Shown here: one piece after another, positions 37,242 to 45,466 of the stretch
Layout of the letters: every line of letters starts with the position of its first letter
Position numbering within the stretch: position 1 is the first letter of the stretch
Source: Methylophilaceae bacterium
Lineage (GTDB): Bacteria; Pseudomonadota; Gammaproteobacteria; Burkholderiales; Methylophilaceae
Direction of reading: 5' to 3'
DNA length: 55,394 bases
NCBI GenBank assembly: GCA_017858095.1
Contig: JAFMCB010000006.1
Coordinates: 1-55,394 of the forward strand
Notes under the pieces: generated by a model
What the model was told of the DNA's origin: nothing
Database searches by the model: none
The model's input: only the letters and a program-made list of their open reading frames with translations
Made by a program: the position numbers and the translations under genes

Positions 37242-37892
37242 ATGCATTATGATTTAATCATCTTTGATTGGGACGGGACTCTATCAGACTCCGCTGGCGC
37301 CATAGTGAGATCTATTCGTCTTGCTTGTGAAAAGCGCAGCATAGTAACTCCTTCAGAGGGTGCGATGCGTTCAATTATTGGCTTAGGTTTAGATGAGGCT
37401 TTCGTTAAATTATTCGACACATTATCCGACAATGATCGAATTCATTTACAAGATTCATTTAGGGAAGCTTACTTAACCATGGTTGATAATATCGTTTTGT
37501 TTGATGGCGTGGTCAGTGGAATTAAAATGCTTCATCATCAAGGCTTTAAACTTGCAGTGGCGACAGGAAAAAGTCGACGAGGTTTAGATAATGCGCTTCG
37601 TAAGGCTAATCTAACCGATTATTTTTCGGTCACTAAAACGATGGACGAATGTTTTTCCAAACCGCATCCACAGATGATCAATGAGATTTTGGATCAACTG
37701 ATGATCGAAAAAGAGAAAGCACTTATGGTTGGTGATTCAAGTTTTGATCTTGAAATGGCAAGCAATGCAAGTATTGATTCAGTTGCAGTAGCTTACGGCT
37801 CTCAAGAACCTGCAGAATTACAAAACTACCATCCGAGACAAATTATCCATAACCCACATGATTTATTTGATTGGCTGAGAATTCATGGCTGA
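37242..37892 (+). CDS. HAD-family phosphatase (phosphoglycolate phosphatase-like)
   Basis: 216 residues. HAD motif I DWDGTLSD has nucleophile Asp9 and acid Asp11, motif II is ATGKSRRG, and motif III/IV is VGDSSFDLEMA. The cap is helical. It resembles phosphoglycolate/pyrophosphatase-type HADs found after rluC in Betaproteobacteria. The substrate cannot be fixed. It overlaps the Rieske gene by 8 bp. Confidence 0.85.
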   Translation: MHYDLIIFDWDGTLSDSAGAIVRSIRLACEKRSIVTPSEGAMRSIIGLGLDEAFVKLFDTLSDNDRIHLQDSFREAYLTMVDNIVLFDGVVSGIKMLHHQGFKLAVATGKSRRGLDNALRKANLTDYFSVTKTMDECFSKPHPQMINEILDQLMIEKEKALMVGDSSFDLEMASNASIDSVAVAYGSQEPAELQNYHPRQIIHNPHDLFDWLRIHG

Positions 37893-38229
37893 GTGCATTG
37901 AAATTTTAAAAGAGCAATTTTTGCATGATTCCGCTACAGTAAAATTTTATTTCGCCATGAATAATAAAAAAAAATCTGGTTTTGTAGTAAAAAAAGATGA
38001 GCAATTTTTTGTTTACCTAAACGAGTGCCAACACTTAGAAGTCGAGCTTGATTGGCAGGAAAACGAATTTTTTGAGGAAGAAAAAAAGTATATAGTGTGC
38101 GCTACCCATGGCGCACTCTATGAACCGAGTTCTGGATTATGTATTTCAGGACCTTGTATAGGTGCGCACTTAAAAAAAATTGCATATACTGAAACTTCTG
38201 ACAAGATCATTATTAACCTTGAGGATTAA
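37885..38229 (+). CDS. Small Rieske [2Fe-2S] protein
   Basis: 114 residues, soluble, with both cluster motifs: Cys48-x-His50 (ECQH) and Cys72-x2-His75 (CATHGALYEPSSG). It is short, like Rieske ferredoxins, with no membrane anchor. It may pass electrons to an oxygenase or another redox enzyme that is not encoded here. It lies between the phosphatase and sppA, a conserved but unexplained context. Confidence 0.88.
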   Translation: MAECIEILKEQFLHDSATVKFYFAMNNKKKSGFVVKKDEQFFVYLNECQHLEVELDWQENEFFEEEKKYIVCATHGALYEPSSGLCISGPCIGAHLKKIAYTETSDKIIINLED

Positions 38230-38235
38230 ATTAAC

Positions 38236-39192
38236 GTGGCCGAACAAAAAAAAGAAAATAACGAACAAAAAGTGTTGAGTAAATTTGCTGAAGCGGCATT
38301 CATTGAGCAAAGACGCAGTCGTCGCTGGGGTATTTTCTTTAAAACATTAACTTTTGCCTATCTTTTTTTATTGCTTATCATTTTTTATCGTGGCGCGGAC
38401 CCAGCAGCTGAAGCTACGGGAGAATTTAGCGCCTTGATTTCTATGAACGGTATTATTAGTGATCAAATGGAAATAAATGCAAATGATGTAAAAGCTAGCT
38501 TAAAAAACGCTTATGCTAACCCTGGGACGAAGGCAATAATTATGGCAATTAATAGCCCGGGAGGCAGCCCTGTTCAATCTGGCATGATTAATGATGAGAT
38601 CAAAAAATATAAAAGCTTAAGGCCAGAAATTCCGGTTTATGCTGTTGTGGAGGATATTTGTGCATCTGGTGCCTATTACATTGCTGTTGCAGCAGATGAA
38701 ATATTTGTTGATAAGGCAAGCATTGTCGGTTCAATTGGGGTAAGACTCGATCAATTTGGATTTGACCGGGCAATCGCTAATCTTGATATTGATAGAAGGT
38801 TGATAACTGCAGGAAAAGACAAAGCAATGCTCGACCCATTCTTGCCATTGAATCCAAACCATAAAAAACATTTGGAAGAATTGTTGGCTGAGGTGCATCA
38901 ACAATTTATTACTGTAGTAAAACAAGGGCGGGCCGGAAAATTGTCACTGAATGATGATGTTTTTTCTGGACTTTTTTGGAACGGCGAACGCGCCATCCAT
39001 TTAGGCCTGGCTGATCGTTTGGGTAATGTTGATTTTGTTGCTAAAGAGGTTGTTGGGTTTGAAGATATTGTCGATTTTACCACTTACGAGTCATTTGCTG
39101 ATCGTTTTGCTAAGAAATTAGGTGCCGGTATAGGCTTTGCCTTTGAAGCGACATTGATTAAATTATTGACTAATAATTATTATTTAAATTAA
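38236..39192 (+). CDS. Signal peptide peptidase SppA-like S49 protease
   Basis: 318 residues from a GTG start. A single membrane helix (about 36-51) anchors a periplasmic ClpP-fold domain. INSPGGSPVQ (106-113) and catalytic Ser144 in CASGAYYIA are visible, and GSIGVRLDQFG follows. The size fits the short one-domain SppA that works as an octamer on cleaved signal peptides. It stops 4 bp from the end of pgi on the other strand. Confidence 0.88.
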   Translation: MAEQKKENNEQKVLSKFAEAAFIEQRRSRRWGIFFKTLTFAYLFLLLIIFYRGADPAAEATGEFSALISMNGIISDQMEINANDVKASLKNAYANPGTKAIIMAINSPGGSPVQSGMINDEIKKYKSLRPEIPVYAVVEDICASGAYYIAVAADEIFVDKASIVGSIGVRLDQFGFDRAIANLDIDRRLITAGKDKAMLDPFLPLNPNHKKHLEELLAEVHQQFITVVKQGRAGKLSLNDDVFSGLFWNGERAIHLGLADRLGNVDFVAKEVVGFEDIVDFTTYESFADRFAKKLGAGIGFAFEATLIKLLTNNYYLN

Positions 39193-39196
39193 TTAC

Positions 39197-40852
39197 TTAT
39201 CTATTTTTTTTAAAGTTATTTATTAAATTGTTTGTTGAAGAATCAAAGGCGGTTGTGTCACGATTGACGTTAAGTTCTGGAAGTACCAAGTTGGCGATTT
39301 GTTTGCCATATTCCACACCCCATTGATCAAATGAATTTATATTCCAAATAACGCCTTGCACAAAAATTTTATGTTCGTAGATAGCCAGCAGGGACCCAAG
39401 TGTTTTTGGATTTAATTCCTCAAAAATAATTGAGTTTGAGGGACGATTACCCTGAAAAGATTTATGTTTTACTAAATGCTCCAGTTCACCATAATCTTCT
39501 TCAGTTGGAAAAAGCTCTCTGCGCACTTCGTCTTCAGTTTTACCCATCATCAGCGCTCTTGTTTGTGCAATGAAATTGGAGATTAATACTTTATGATGCT
39601 TATCTGCGTCGCTATTAGGGCGATATTGGGATTTTATCGGCATGATAAAGTCTGTGGGAATAATATCTGTACCCTGATGTATTAATTGATAGAAGGCATG
39701 CTGACCGTTGGTGCCGGACTCTCCCCACACAATTGGACCAGTATGCACTGACACATGTTCGTCATCTCGCCCGATAAATTTACCATTACTTTCCATATCA
39801 GCTTGCTGTAAATATGAGGGTAATAATGATAGGCCTTGGTCATACGGCAGGATAGCAAGTGTGTTGTACTCAAAGAAATTAATATACCAAATACCAATCA
39901 TGGCCAATAGCACAGGGATATTTTTCTCAAGTGGCGCATCAAGGAAATGTTGATCCATCTCATGCGCACCTGATAAGAGCGCTTCATAATGATCCATGCC
40001 CAAATACACGGCTATGGCTAAGCCAATGGCTGACCATAGAGAGTAGCGACCACCTACCCAATCCCAAAATTCAAACATATTCTCCACATCAATACCAAAC
40101 TCACTGACGGCACGTTTATTTGTCGAAACAGCGACGAAGTGCGCTCTTATGGCAGCTTTATCATTACCAAAATGTGTAAGCAGCCATTCACGCGCCGTTG
40201 CTGCATTAGTCATGGTTTCCTGTGTGGTAAATGTTTTGGAGGCAACAATAAACAGAGTTGTTTCAGGGTCACATTGCTGTAAAGCTTGTGCGATGTCTGC
40301 GCCATCGACGTTGGAAACAAAAATAGGGGTTAATTCAGGATGTCCAAAGGCTTTGAGTGCCTGACAAACCATCGCCGGTCCCAAATCAGAGCCACCAATA
40401 CCAATATTCACAATGGTTTTAATTTTTTTGCCAGTAAAACCTTGCCATTTTCCGCTACGCACAGCATTGGAAAAATTCGTAATTTGCGCGCGAACTTTTT
40501 TGATAGCAGGCATGATGTCAACACCATCGACTAAAACGGGTTTATTTGATTGATTTCTGAGTGCGGTATGCAGCGCTGCCCGATTTTCAGTAAAGTTGAT
40601 TTTTTCACCGGTAAAGAGTTTCTCACGCCATTGCGTCAAGTTTGCCTCGTTCACCAGGTCGATTAATAATTTTAATGTTTCGTTGGTAATCTTATTCTTT
40701 GAGTAATCAACAATAATATCGTTAAATTTAAGATGCAACTCATCAAAACGCTGAGGGTTTTGAGCAAAAAAGTCTCGCATGTGTGATGCTTGAATAGATT
40801 GGTGGTGCTCGACTAGTTTTTTCCAAGCAGTACTGTCTGTTATTGCCGTCAT
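39197..40852 (-). CDS. pgi: Glucose-6-phosphate isomerase
   Basis: 551 residues, full length, with the VGGRYSLWSAIGLAIA signature, the GESGTNGQHAFYQLIHQG active-site block (Glu and His) and the C-terminal QWGVEYGKQIA region with the catalytic Lys. It interconverts fructose 6-phosphate and glucose 6-phosphate. In RuMP methylotrophs it feeds the product of HPS/HPI into the oxidative branch. Upstream are a 12-bp palindrome directly before the ATG and an 8-bp direct repeat (40885-40905). Confidence 0.96.
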   Translation of the reverse strand: MTAITDSTAWKKLVEHHQSIQASHMRDFFAQNPQRFDELHLKFNDIIVDYSKNKITNETLKLLIDLVNEANLTQWREKLFTGEKINFTENRAALHTALRNQSNKPVLVDGVDIMPAIKKVRAQITNFSNAVRSGKWQGFTGKKIKTIVNIGIGGSDLGPAMVCQALKAFGHPELTPIFVSNVDGADIAQALQQCDPETTLFIVASKTFTTQETMTNAATAREWLLTHFGNDKAAIRAHFVAVSTNKRAVSEFGIDVENMFEFWDWVGGRYSLWSAIGLAIAVYLGMDHYEALLSGAHEMDQHFLDAPLEKNIPVLLAMIGIWYINFFEYNTLAILPYDQGLSLLPSYLQQADMESNGKFIGRDDEHVSVHTGPIVWGESGTNGQHAFYQLIHQGTDIIPTDFIMPIKSQYRPNSDADKHHKVLISNFIAQTRALMMGKTEDEVRRELFPTEEDYGELEHLVKHKSFQGNRPSNSIIFEELNPKTLGSLLAIYEHKIFVQGVIWNINSFDQWGVEYGKQIANLVLPELNVNRDTTAFDSSTNNLINNFKKNR

Positions 40853-40853
40853 T

Positions 40854-40905
40854 CAGATATATCTGTAATAATTTTTTAGAACCGCTATTGTAGCAAACTA
40901 TTGTA
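40854..40905. promoter_or_regulatory. Palindrome and direct repeat in the pgi leader
   Basis: CAGATATATCTG (40854-40865) is a perfect 12-bp palindrome one base before the pgi start codon, in place of a ribosome site. CTATTGTA occurs twice (40885-40892, 40898-40905) at a 13-bp period; on the pgi strand it reads TACAATAG and includes a plausible -10 (TACAAT). The role is unknown. Confidence 0.35.
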
Positions 40906-40914
40906 AAATTTAAT

Positions 40915-41973
40915 TCATTTATGTTGCTCAATTGCCCATAAAATATGCTCTTGAACAAGCGCCGAGGTTGATGGGAGTCGTTTTTTTAGTAACGTTAAAA
41001 TAGTGTGTGATTTGGGGGCATTACCTAATCCAATGGCAACATTTCTTAACCAGCGTTCATGACCAATACGGTAAATAGCACTGCCGGAAAAAAACTGTTT
41101 AAATTCTGCTTCGCTGAACTTAAAACAATCCTCCAATGAAAGTTGGTGTAAATTATTTCGCACATGAAAATCATTTTCTTTGGTAATTTTTGCATACTTA
41201 TTCCATGGACAAATTATCTGGCAATCATCACAGCCATATATTCGATTGCCTATGGCCTTTCTAAATTCCAATGGAATACTCGTTTTATGTTCTATAGTTA
41301 AGTAGGAAATGCATCGTCTTGCATCGAGCTTGTAAGGCGCAATAATGGCTTTCGTGGGGCAGATATCAATACAGGCTGAACAACTGCCGCAGTGGTTGCT
41401 GGTAGCTGAATCAACGGGTAGTTTTACGTTGATGTAGATTTCACCGAGAAAAAACCAAGAACCATGATTTTTGTTTAGTAATAAGGTATGTTTGCCACGC
41501 CAACCAAGACCTGCTTTTTCTGCTACACCAACTTCTAAAACAGGGGCACTGTCAGTAAATATGCGTGTTTTAATGACCTCATGATGATCTTCCGCTTCAA
41601 TTTTAAGACATAACTGCTTTAGTTTTTTCTTTAATACCTTGTGATAATCACGACCTAGGGCATACCTTGATACATAGGCCTGTTTTTTATTTTTTAACAT
41701 TTGCAATAAATTCTCTTGCATGGGAAGGTAATCTAGGCGACAGGCGATTATTGTTTTTGTTTGCTCCATTAATTTTTCGGGATGAAATTTGAATTCTTTA
41801 TGCCGCTCAAGATAGCCCATCTCACCATGAAAATTATTGGCAAGCCAATCATGATAATTTTTTTTCTGCGCTTGCAATTTTGTATCTGAAATGCCTATTG
41901 CATTAAAACCTAATTCTTTTGCCCAAAATCGAATTTTTTTCTTTAAATCATCTGAGTTTAATTTATCATTCAT
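40915..41973 (-). CDS. queG: Epoxyqueuosine reductase
   Basis: 352 residues. A cobalamin-binding N-terminal domain with Asp141 in TDSAPVLEVGVAEKAGLGW precedes two [4Fe-4S] sites: Cys195/198/201 with Cys255, and Cys248/251 with Cys205/221, in CGSCSACIDICPTKAI and CDDCQIICPWN. A HEAT-like C-terminal tail ends the protein. It reduces epoxyqueuosine to queuosine in tRNA and needs B12. Its start lies 24 bp from divergent tsaE, a pairing common in Proteobacteria. Confidence 0.94.
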   Translation of the reverse strand: MNDKLNSDDLKKKIRFWAKELGFNAIGISDTKLQAQKKNYHDWLANNFHGEMGYLERHKEFKFHPEKLMEQTKTIIACRLDYLPMQENLLQMLKNKKQAYVSRYALGRDYHKVLKKKLKQLCLKIEAEDHHEVIKTRIFTDSAPVLEVGVAEKAGLGWRGKHTLLLNKNHGSWFFLGEIYINVKLPVDSATSNHCGSCSACIDICPTKAIIAPYKLDARRCISYLTIEHKTSIPLEFRKAIGNRIYGCDDCQIICPWNKYAKITKENDFHVRNNLHQLSLEDCFKFSEAEFKQFFSGSAIYRIGHERWLRNVAIGLGNAPKSHTILTLLKKRLPSTSALVQEHILWAIEQHK

Positions 41974-41997
41974 AGAAAAAAATAATAAACTAATTAC

Positions 41998-42459
41998 ATG
42001 GCAATTGAAAAAACAATATTCTTAAAAGATCTTAATGAAACAAATAGTTTTGGAAAAAAATTAAGCGCGTTGCTAAAACCAGGTGATTTGATTTATTTAA
42101 GCGGTGACCTCGGCAGTGGCAAAACAACATGCGTAAGAGCCATGCTTCAGGGCTTGGGCTTTGAAGGCAAGGTGAAGAGCCCCACCTACAGCCTGTTTGA
42201 ACAATACGAATTTGATTTTACTGTCAATCATTTTGATTTATACCGTTTTAAGTCGCCGCAAGAATGGGAAGACGCAGGTTTTAGTGAATTTATTAATACT
42301 GAGGATGTCACAATTATAGAGTGGCCTGAAATGGCCAAAGGAATATTGCCCGGACCTGATTTGTTACTAAATTTTTTTCATCATGATGACCTATCGAGAA
42401 ATATGACAATAAGCAGCTTATCTAAACGAGGGGATGAATGTTTACAATACCTCAGCTAA
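41998..42459 (+). CDS. tsaE: tRNA threonylcarbamoyladenosine biosynthesis ATPase TsaE
   Basis: 153 residues. Walker A is GDLGSGKTT (36-44). VKSPTYSLFEQYEF and HFDLYRFKSPQEW are the family blocks, and IIEWPEMA ends the core. It is the ATPase partner of TsaB/TsaD in making t6A37 on ANN-reading tRNAs. The last 22 bp overlap amiC. Confidence 0.94.
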   Translation: MAIEKTIFLKDLNETNSFGKKLSALLKPGDLIYLSGDLGSGKTTCVRAMLQGLGFEGKVKSPTYSLFEQYEFDFTVNHFDLYRFKSPQEWEDAGFSEFINTEDVTIIEWPEMAKGILPGPDLLLNFFHHDDLSRNMTISSLSKRGDECLQYLS

Positions 42460-43676
42460 GCTTCTTCTTTTTTTTGCTCCTCTGTAACTTACCAGCTTTC
42501 GCTGCAGATGATATTGTTGCTACGCGTATTTGGCCATCGCCCGAATATACAAGAATTACTGTCGAGTCAGCGACATTGTTGCAGTATGAACAAATGATCT
42601 TACAAAATCCAGAGCGGATAGTTGTTGATTTAAAAAATATTTATTTAGGTAAGGCGCTTGAAGATCTAACCTCGCAAGTCAAAGAGGAGGATCCAAGTAT
42701 ACAAAGTATACGTGTCGGCCAATTTAATCCTAAAGTATCCCGTATCGTTATTGATTTAAAGGGCACTGCAAAAGTTAAAGTTTTTTCTTTGGATCCGATT
42801 GAGCCCTATAAACATCGTCTTGTCATTGATGTTTATCCAGAAAATTATGATGCACTCGCATCGCTTTTAAAGCAGTTGGAAGATGAGACTTATCAAGCAT
42901 CCGATGAGGTTATAACGAAAGATGAAGTAAAACCAGAGCCTGGGATCAATAAACAACCTAAGCCCGAACCTATCATCGTCGCTATTGACGCAGGCCATGG
43001 TGGTGAGGATCCAGGTGCCCGAGGAAAGCGTGGAACTAAAGAAAAGGTTGTGGTGCTTAAAATTGCAAAAAAACTAAAAGCACTTATTGACGCTGAAAAA
43101 AATATGAAAGCGGTATTAATTCGCGACGGTGATTACTTTGTTCCTCTTGCAACAAGGGTAAAAAAAGCCCGCGCAGCAAAGGCAGACATTTTTGTTTCTA
43201 TTCATGCGGACGCATTTAAAAAGCGCAGTGTAAGTGGGTCTGGCGTTTATGCTTTGTCTGATCGAGGTGCATCCAGTGCGTTTGCAAAATTTCTCGCAAA
43301 CCAAGAAAATGAAGCTGATCTTATCGGTGGCGTGAGCATCGATGACAAGGACCCCATCTTAGCAAAAACATTACTGGATCTCTCGCAATCGGCAACAATT
43401 AACGATAGCCTGCGTTTGGGTAAACAAGTTTTATTGGAAATCAAGAAGGTAAATAACTTACATAAAAAATACGTGGAGCAAGCAGGTTTTGCTGTTTTGA
43501 AAGCACCTGACATTCCCTCGATCTTGGTTGAAACAGCTTTTATTAGCAATCCGGAAGAAGAAAAAAACCTTCGATCAACAGCGTTTCAAAATAAACTGGC
43601 AAAAAGTATTTTGTTGGGCATCAAAAATTATATTCATACTCAGCCATCAATTGCATTTTATTTGGAAAAACATTAG
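42438..43676 (+). CDS. amiC: N-acetylmuramoyl-L-alanine amidase (AmiC type, AMIN + Amidase_3)
   Basis: 412 residues. A signal peptide (about 1-22), an AMIN domain (about 25-125) that targets septal peptidoglycan, a Pro/Glu-rich linker and a zinc amidase domain (about 180-400) follow. Metal ligands lie in IDAGHGGEDPG, Glu in TKEKVVVLKIAKKL, and His in VSIHADAF; the final Glu is in VETAFISNPEEE. It splits septal peptidoglycan in daughter-cell separation. It overlaps tsaE and abuts miaA, a common order. Confidence 0.93.
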   Translation: MFTIPQLSFFFFLLLCNLPAFAADDIVATRIWPSPEYTRITVESATLLQYEQMILQNPERIVVDLKNIYLGKALEDLTSQVKEEDPSIQSIRVGQFNPKVSRIVIDLKGTAKVKVFSLDPIEPYKHRLVIDVYPENYDALASLLKQLEDETYQASDEVITKDEVKPEPGINKQPKPEPIIVAIDAGHGGEDPGARGKRGTKEKVVVLKIAKKLKALIDAEKNMKAVLIRDGDYFVPLATRVKKARAAKADIFVSIHADAFKKRSVSGSGVYALSDRGASSAFAKFLANQENEADLIGGVSIDDKDPILAKTLLDLSQSATINDSLRLGKQVLLEIKKVNNLHKKYVEQAGFAVLKAPDIPSILVETAFISNPEEEKNLRSTAFQNKLAKSILLGIKNYIHTQPSIAFYLEKH

Positions 43677-44618
43677 TTGAGTCAAAATAAAAAACAAATT
43701 TATTTATTGGGCCCAACCGCATCTGGTAAAACTGAATTAGCCAAATATTGCATGGATCATTTTTCTCTTGAAATTATTAGTGTTGACTCAGCACAAATTT
43801 ATAATTACTTTGATATTGGCTCAGCAAAGCCGGATAAGAATGAATTGCATTGTTATCCTCACCGATTAATCAATATTATCAATCCCGATCAATCTTATTC
43901 GGTAGCAAAATTTCTCATCGATTGCCAGCAGCATATCGGTGAAATTTATCAAAATGGTAAGTCTCCCTTTCTAGTGGGCGGAACAATGATGTACTTTAAT
44001 GCCCTCTCTAAACCAATGAATGCGACTCCGGCTTCAACTAAAGAGAGCAGGGACTATTTTAATGACTTATTAGCCAATGAAGGCTTACCGTCACTTTTTG
44101 AGCGGTTAAAAAAAGTTGACCCGGAATATGCAAAAAAAATTAACCAGGCGGATACACAACGAATATTAAGGGCGCTAGAGGTAAATTATCTATCAAATAA
44201 GACACTCTCCTCTTTTCACACGCAGCCACAAAAAGTCGCTGAAAGTGACCATATCCTAAAGTTAGCTTTAATGCCAACCGATAGAAAATTACTGCATGAA
44301 CGCATTGAGCTCAGAGTAGACCAGATGCTTGCGCAGGGCTTTATTGAGGAGGTTAGAACAATTTTAAAGTTATTCAAAAATATAGATGACAGCCATCCAG
44401 CAATGCGTTGCGTTGGTTACAAGCAGATTTATCTTTATTTAAATAATCAAATTTCAAAAGAGACGCTCCGTGAAAAAATAATTTTTGCCACACGGCAATT
44501 AGCCAAACGCCAAATTACTTGGTTGCGACAAATGGATAAGCTTGAGGTAGTTGATCCATTTGATGAGCAATTAACAATTAAAGTTCATGACAAGATATCT
44601 CAGTTTATGGATTCTTAA
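43677..44618 (+). CDS. miaA: tRNA dimethylallyltransferase
   Basis: 313 residues. The start is TTG, directly after the amiC stop codon. The P-loop GPTASGKT (12-19) begins at the normal distance, so the rare start is credible. ISVDSAQIYNYFDIGSAKP and the DTQRILRALEV and AMRCVGYKQ blocks follow. It adds dimethylallyl to A37 of tRNAs reading UNN. Its stop overlaps the next start by one base. Confidence 0.95.
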   Translation: MSQNKKQIYLLGPTASGKTELAKYCMDHFSLEIISVDSAQIYNYFDIGSAKPDKNELHCYPHRLINIINPDQSYSVAKFLIDCQQHIGEIYQNGKSPFLVGGTMMYFNALSKPMNATPASTKESRDYFNDLLANEGLPSLFERLKKVDPEYAKKINQADTQRILRALEVNYLSNKTLSSFHTQPQKVAESDHILKLALMPTDRKLLHERIELRVDQMLAQGFIEEVRTILKLFKNIDDSHPAMRCVGYKQIYLYLNNQISKETLREKIIFATRQLAKRQITWLRQMDKLEVVDPFDEQLTIKVHDKISQFMDS

Positions 44619-45466
44619 TGCATGCATTCAAAGGGATCTGCTGTTTATTATTTGGTACCATCACGTGGGGTTTGTTATGGTACCCTTACCGCCTTTTAGA
44701 TTTTAATGGCATCAACGGCGTTTATGCCAGCTTGTATAGTTTTATTGGCGCACTCCTATTGGCTGTATTTCTTTATCGATTAAAAAATACGCATTCTTTT
44801 CTGAAAAAAGAATTTTGGATTTATGCTGCCATAGGTGGAATTACGAATATAAGTTATGTGCTTGCTGTGATCAGTGGTGAGGTAGTCAGAGTCATGCTGC
44901 TTTTCTTTTTATCGCCTATATGGACAATTCCCATGTCCTTTTTTTTACTGAAAGAAAAAATTTATAACAAAAATATTATTGCAGCATTATTGGCTATGCT
45001 CGGTGCAATTATCATTCTTTGGCATGAGAACCTATTCAACCAACCGCTAAACCTAAGCGATACCTTTGCAATTATCGCTGGTATTGGATTTGCATTAACT
45101 AATGTGATGGCAAGATTTTATAATTTCTTGTCGGTGCAAGAAAAATCCTATGCCATTTGGCTTGGTGTTGTTGTCGTTTCGGTAATAACGATCCTTCTTT
45201 TTCAATTACATTATGTCGCGCCACATACAGCTTCAAACTCTTTGGGGTTAATCGCAATTATTGCTTTAACGCTGCTCGTGACCACCCTTACTGTTCAATA
45301 CGGATTAACGCTCGTAAAAGCAGTCACTGCGAGCCCAATATTTCTGTTTGAAATTATTGTCGCTGGGGTTTCTGCTTATTTCTTGGCTAATGAAATGATT
45401 GGCTGGAAAGATTTATTGGGTGGCATATTTATTGTTTTAGGTATTTTTATATCCACTCGAAAGTAA
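44618..45466 (+). CDS. DMT-superfamily permease (EamA family)
   Basis: 282 residues with about ten hydrophobic helices in two EamA halves (about 5-130 and 145-280). The first begins CCLLFGTITWGLLWYPYRLL; the second ends with WKDLLGGIFIVLGIFIS. Such proteins export amino acids or other metabolites; the substrate here is unknown. It overlaps miaA by one base and its last 30 bp overlap the TPR/GT41 gene on the other strand. Confidence 0.83.
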   Translation: MHAFKGICCLLFGTITWGLLWYPYRLLDFNGINGVYASLYSFIGALLLAVFLYRLKNTHSFLKKEFWIYAAIGGITNISYVLAVISGEVVRVMLLFFLSPIWTIPMSFFLLKEKIYNKNIIAALLAMLGAIIILWHENLFNQPLNLSDTFAIIAGIGFALTNVMARFYNFLSVQEKSYAIWLGVVVVSVITILLFQLHYVAPHTASNSLGLIAIIALTLLVTTLTVQYGLTLVKAVTASPIFLFEIIVAGVSAYFLANEMIGWKDLLGGIFIVLGIFISTRK

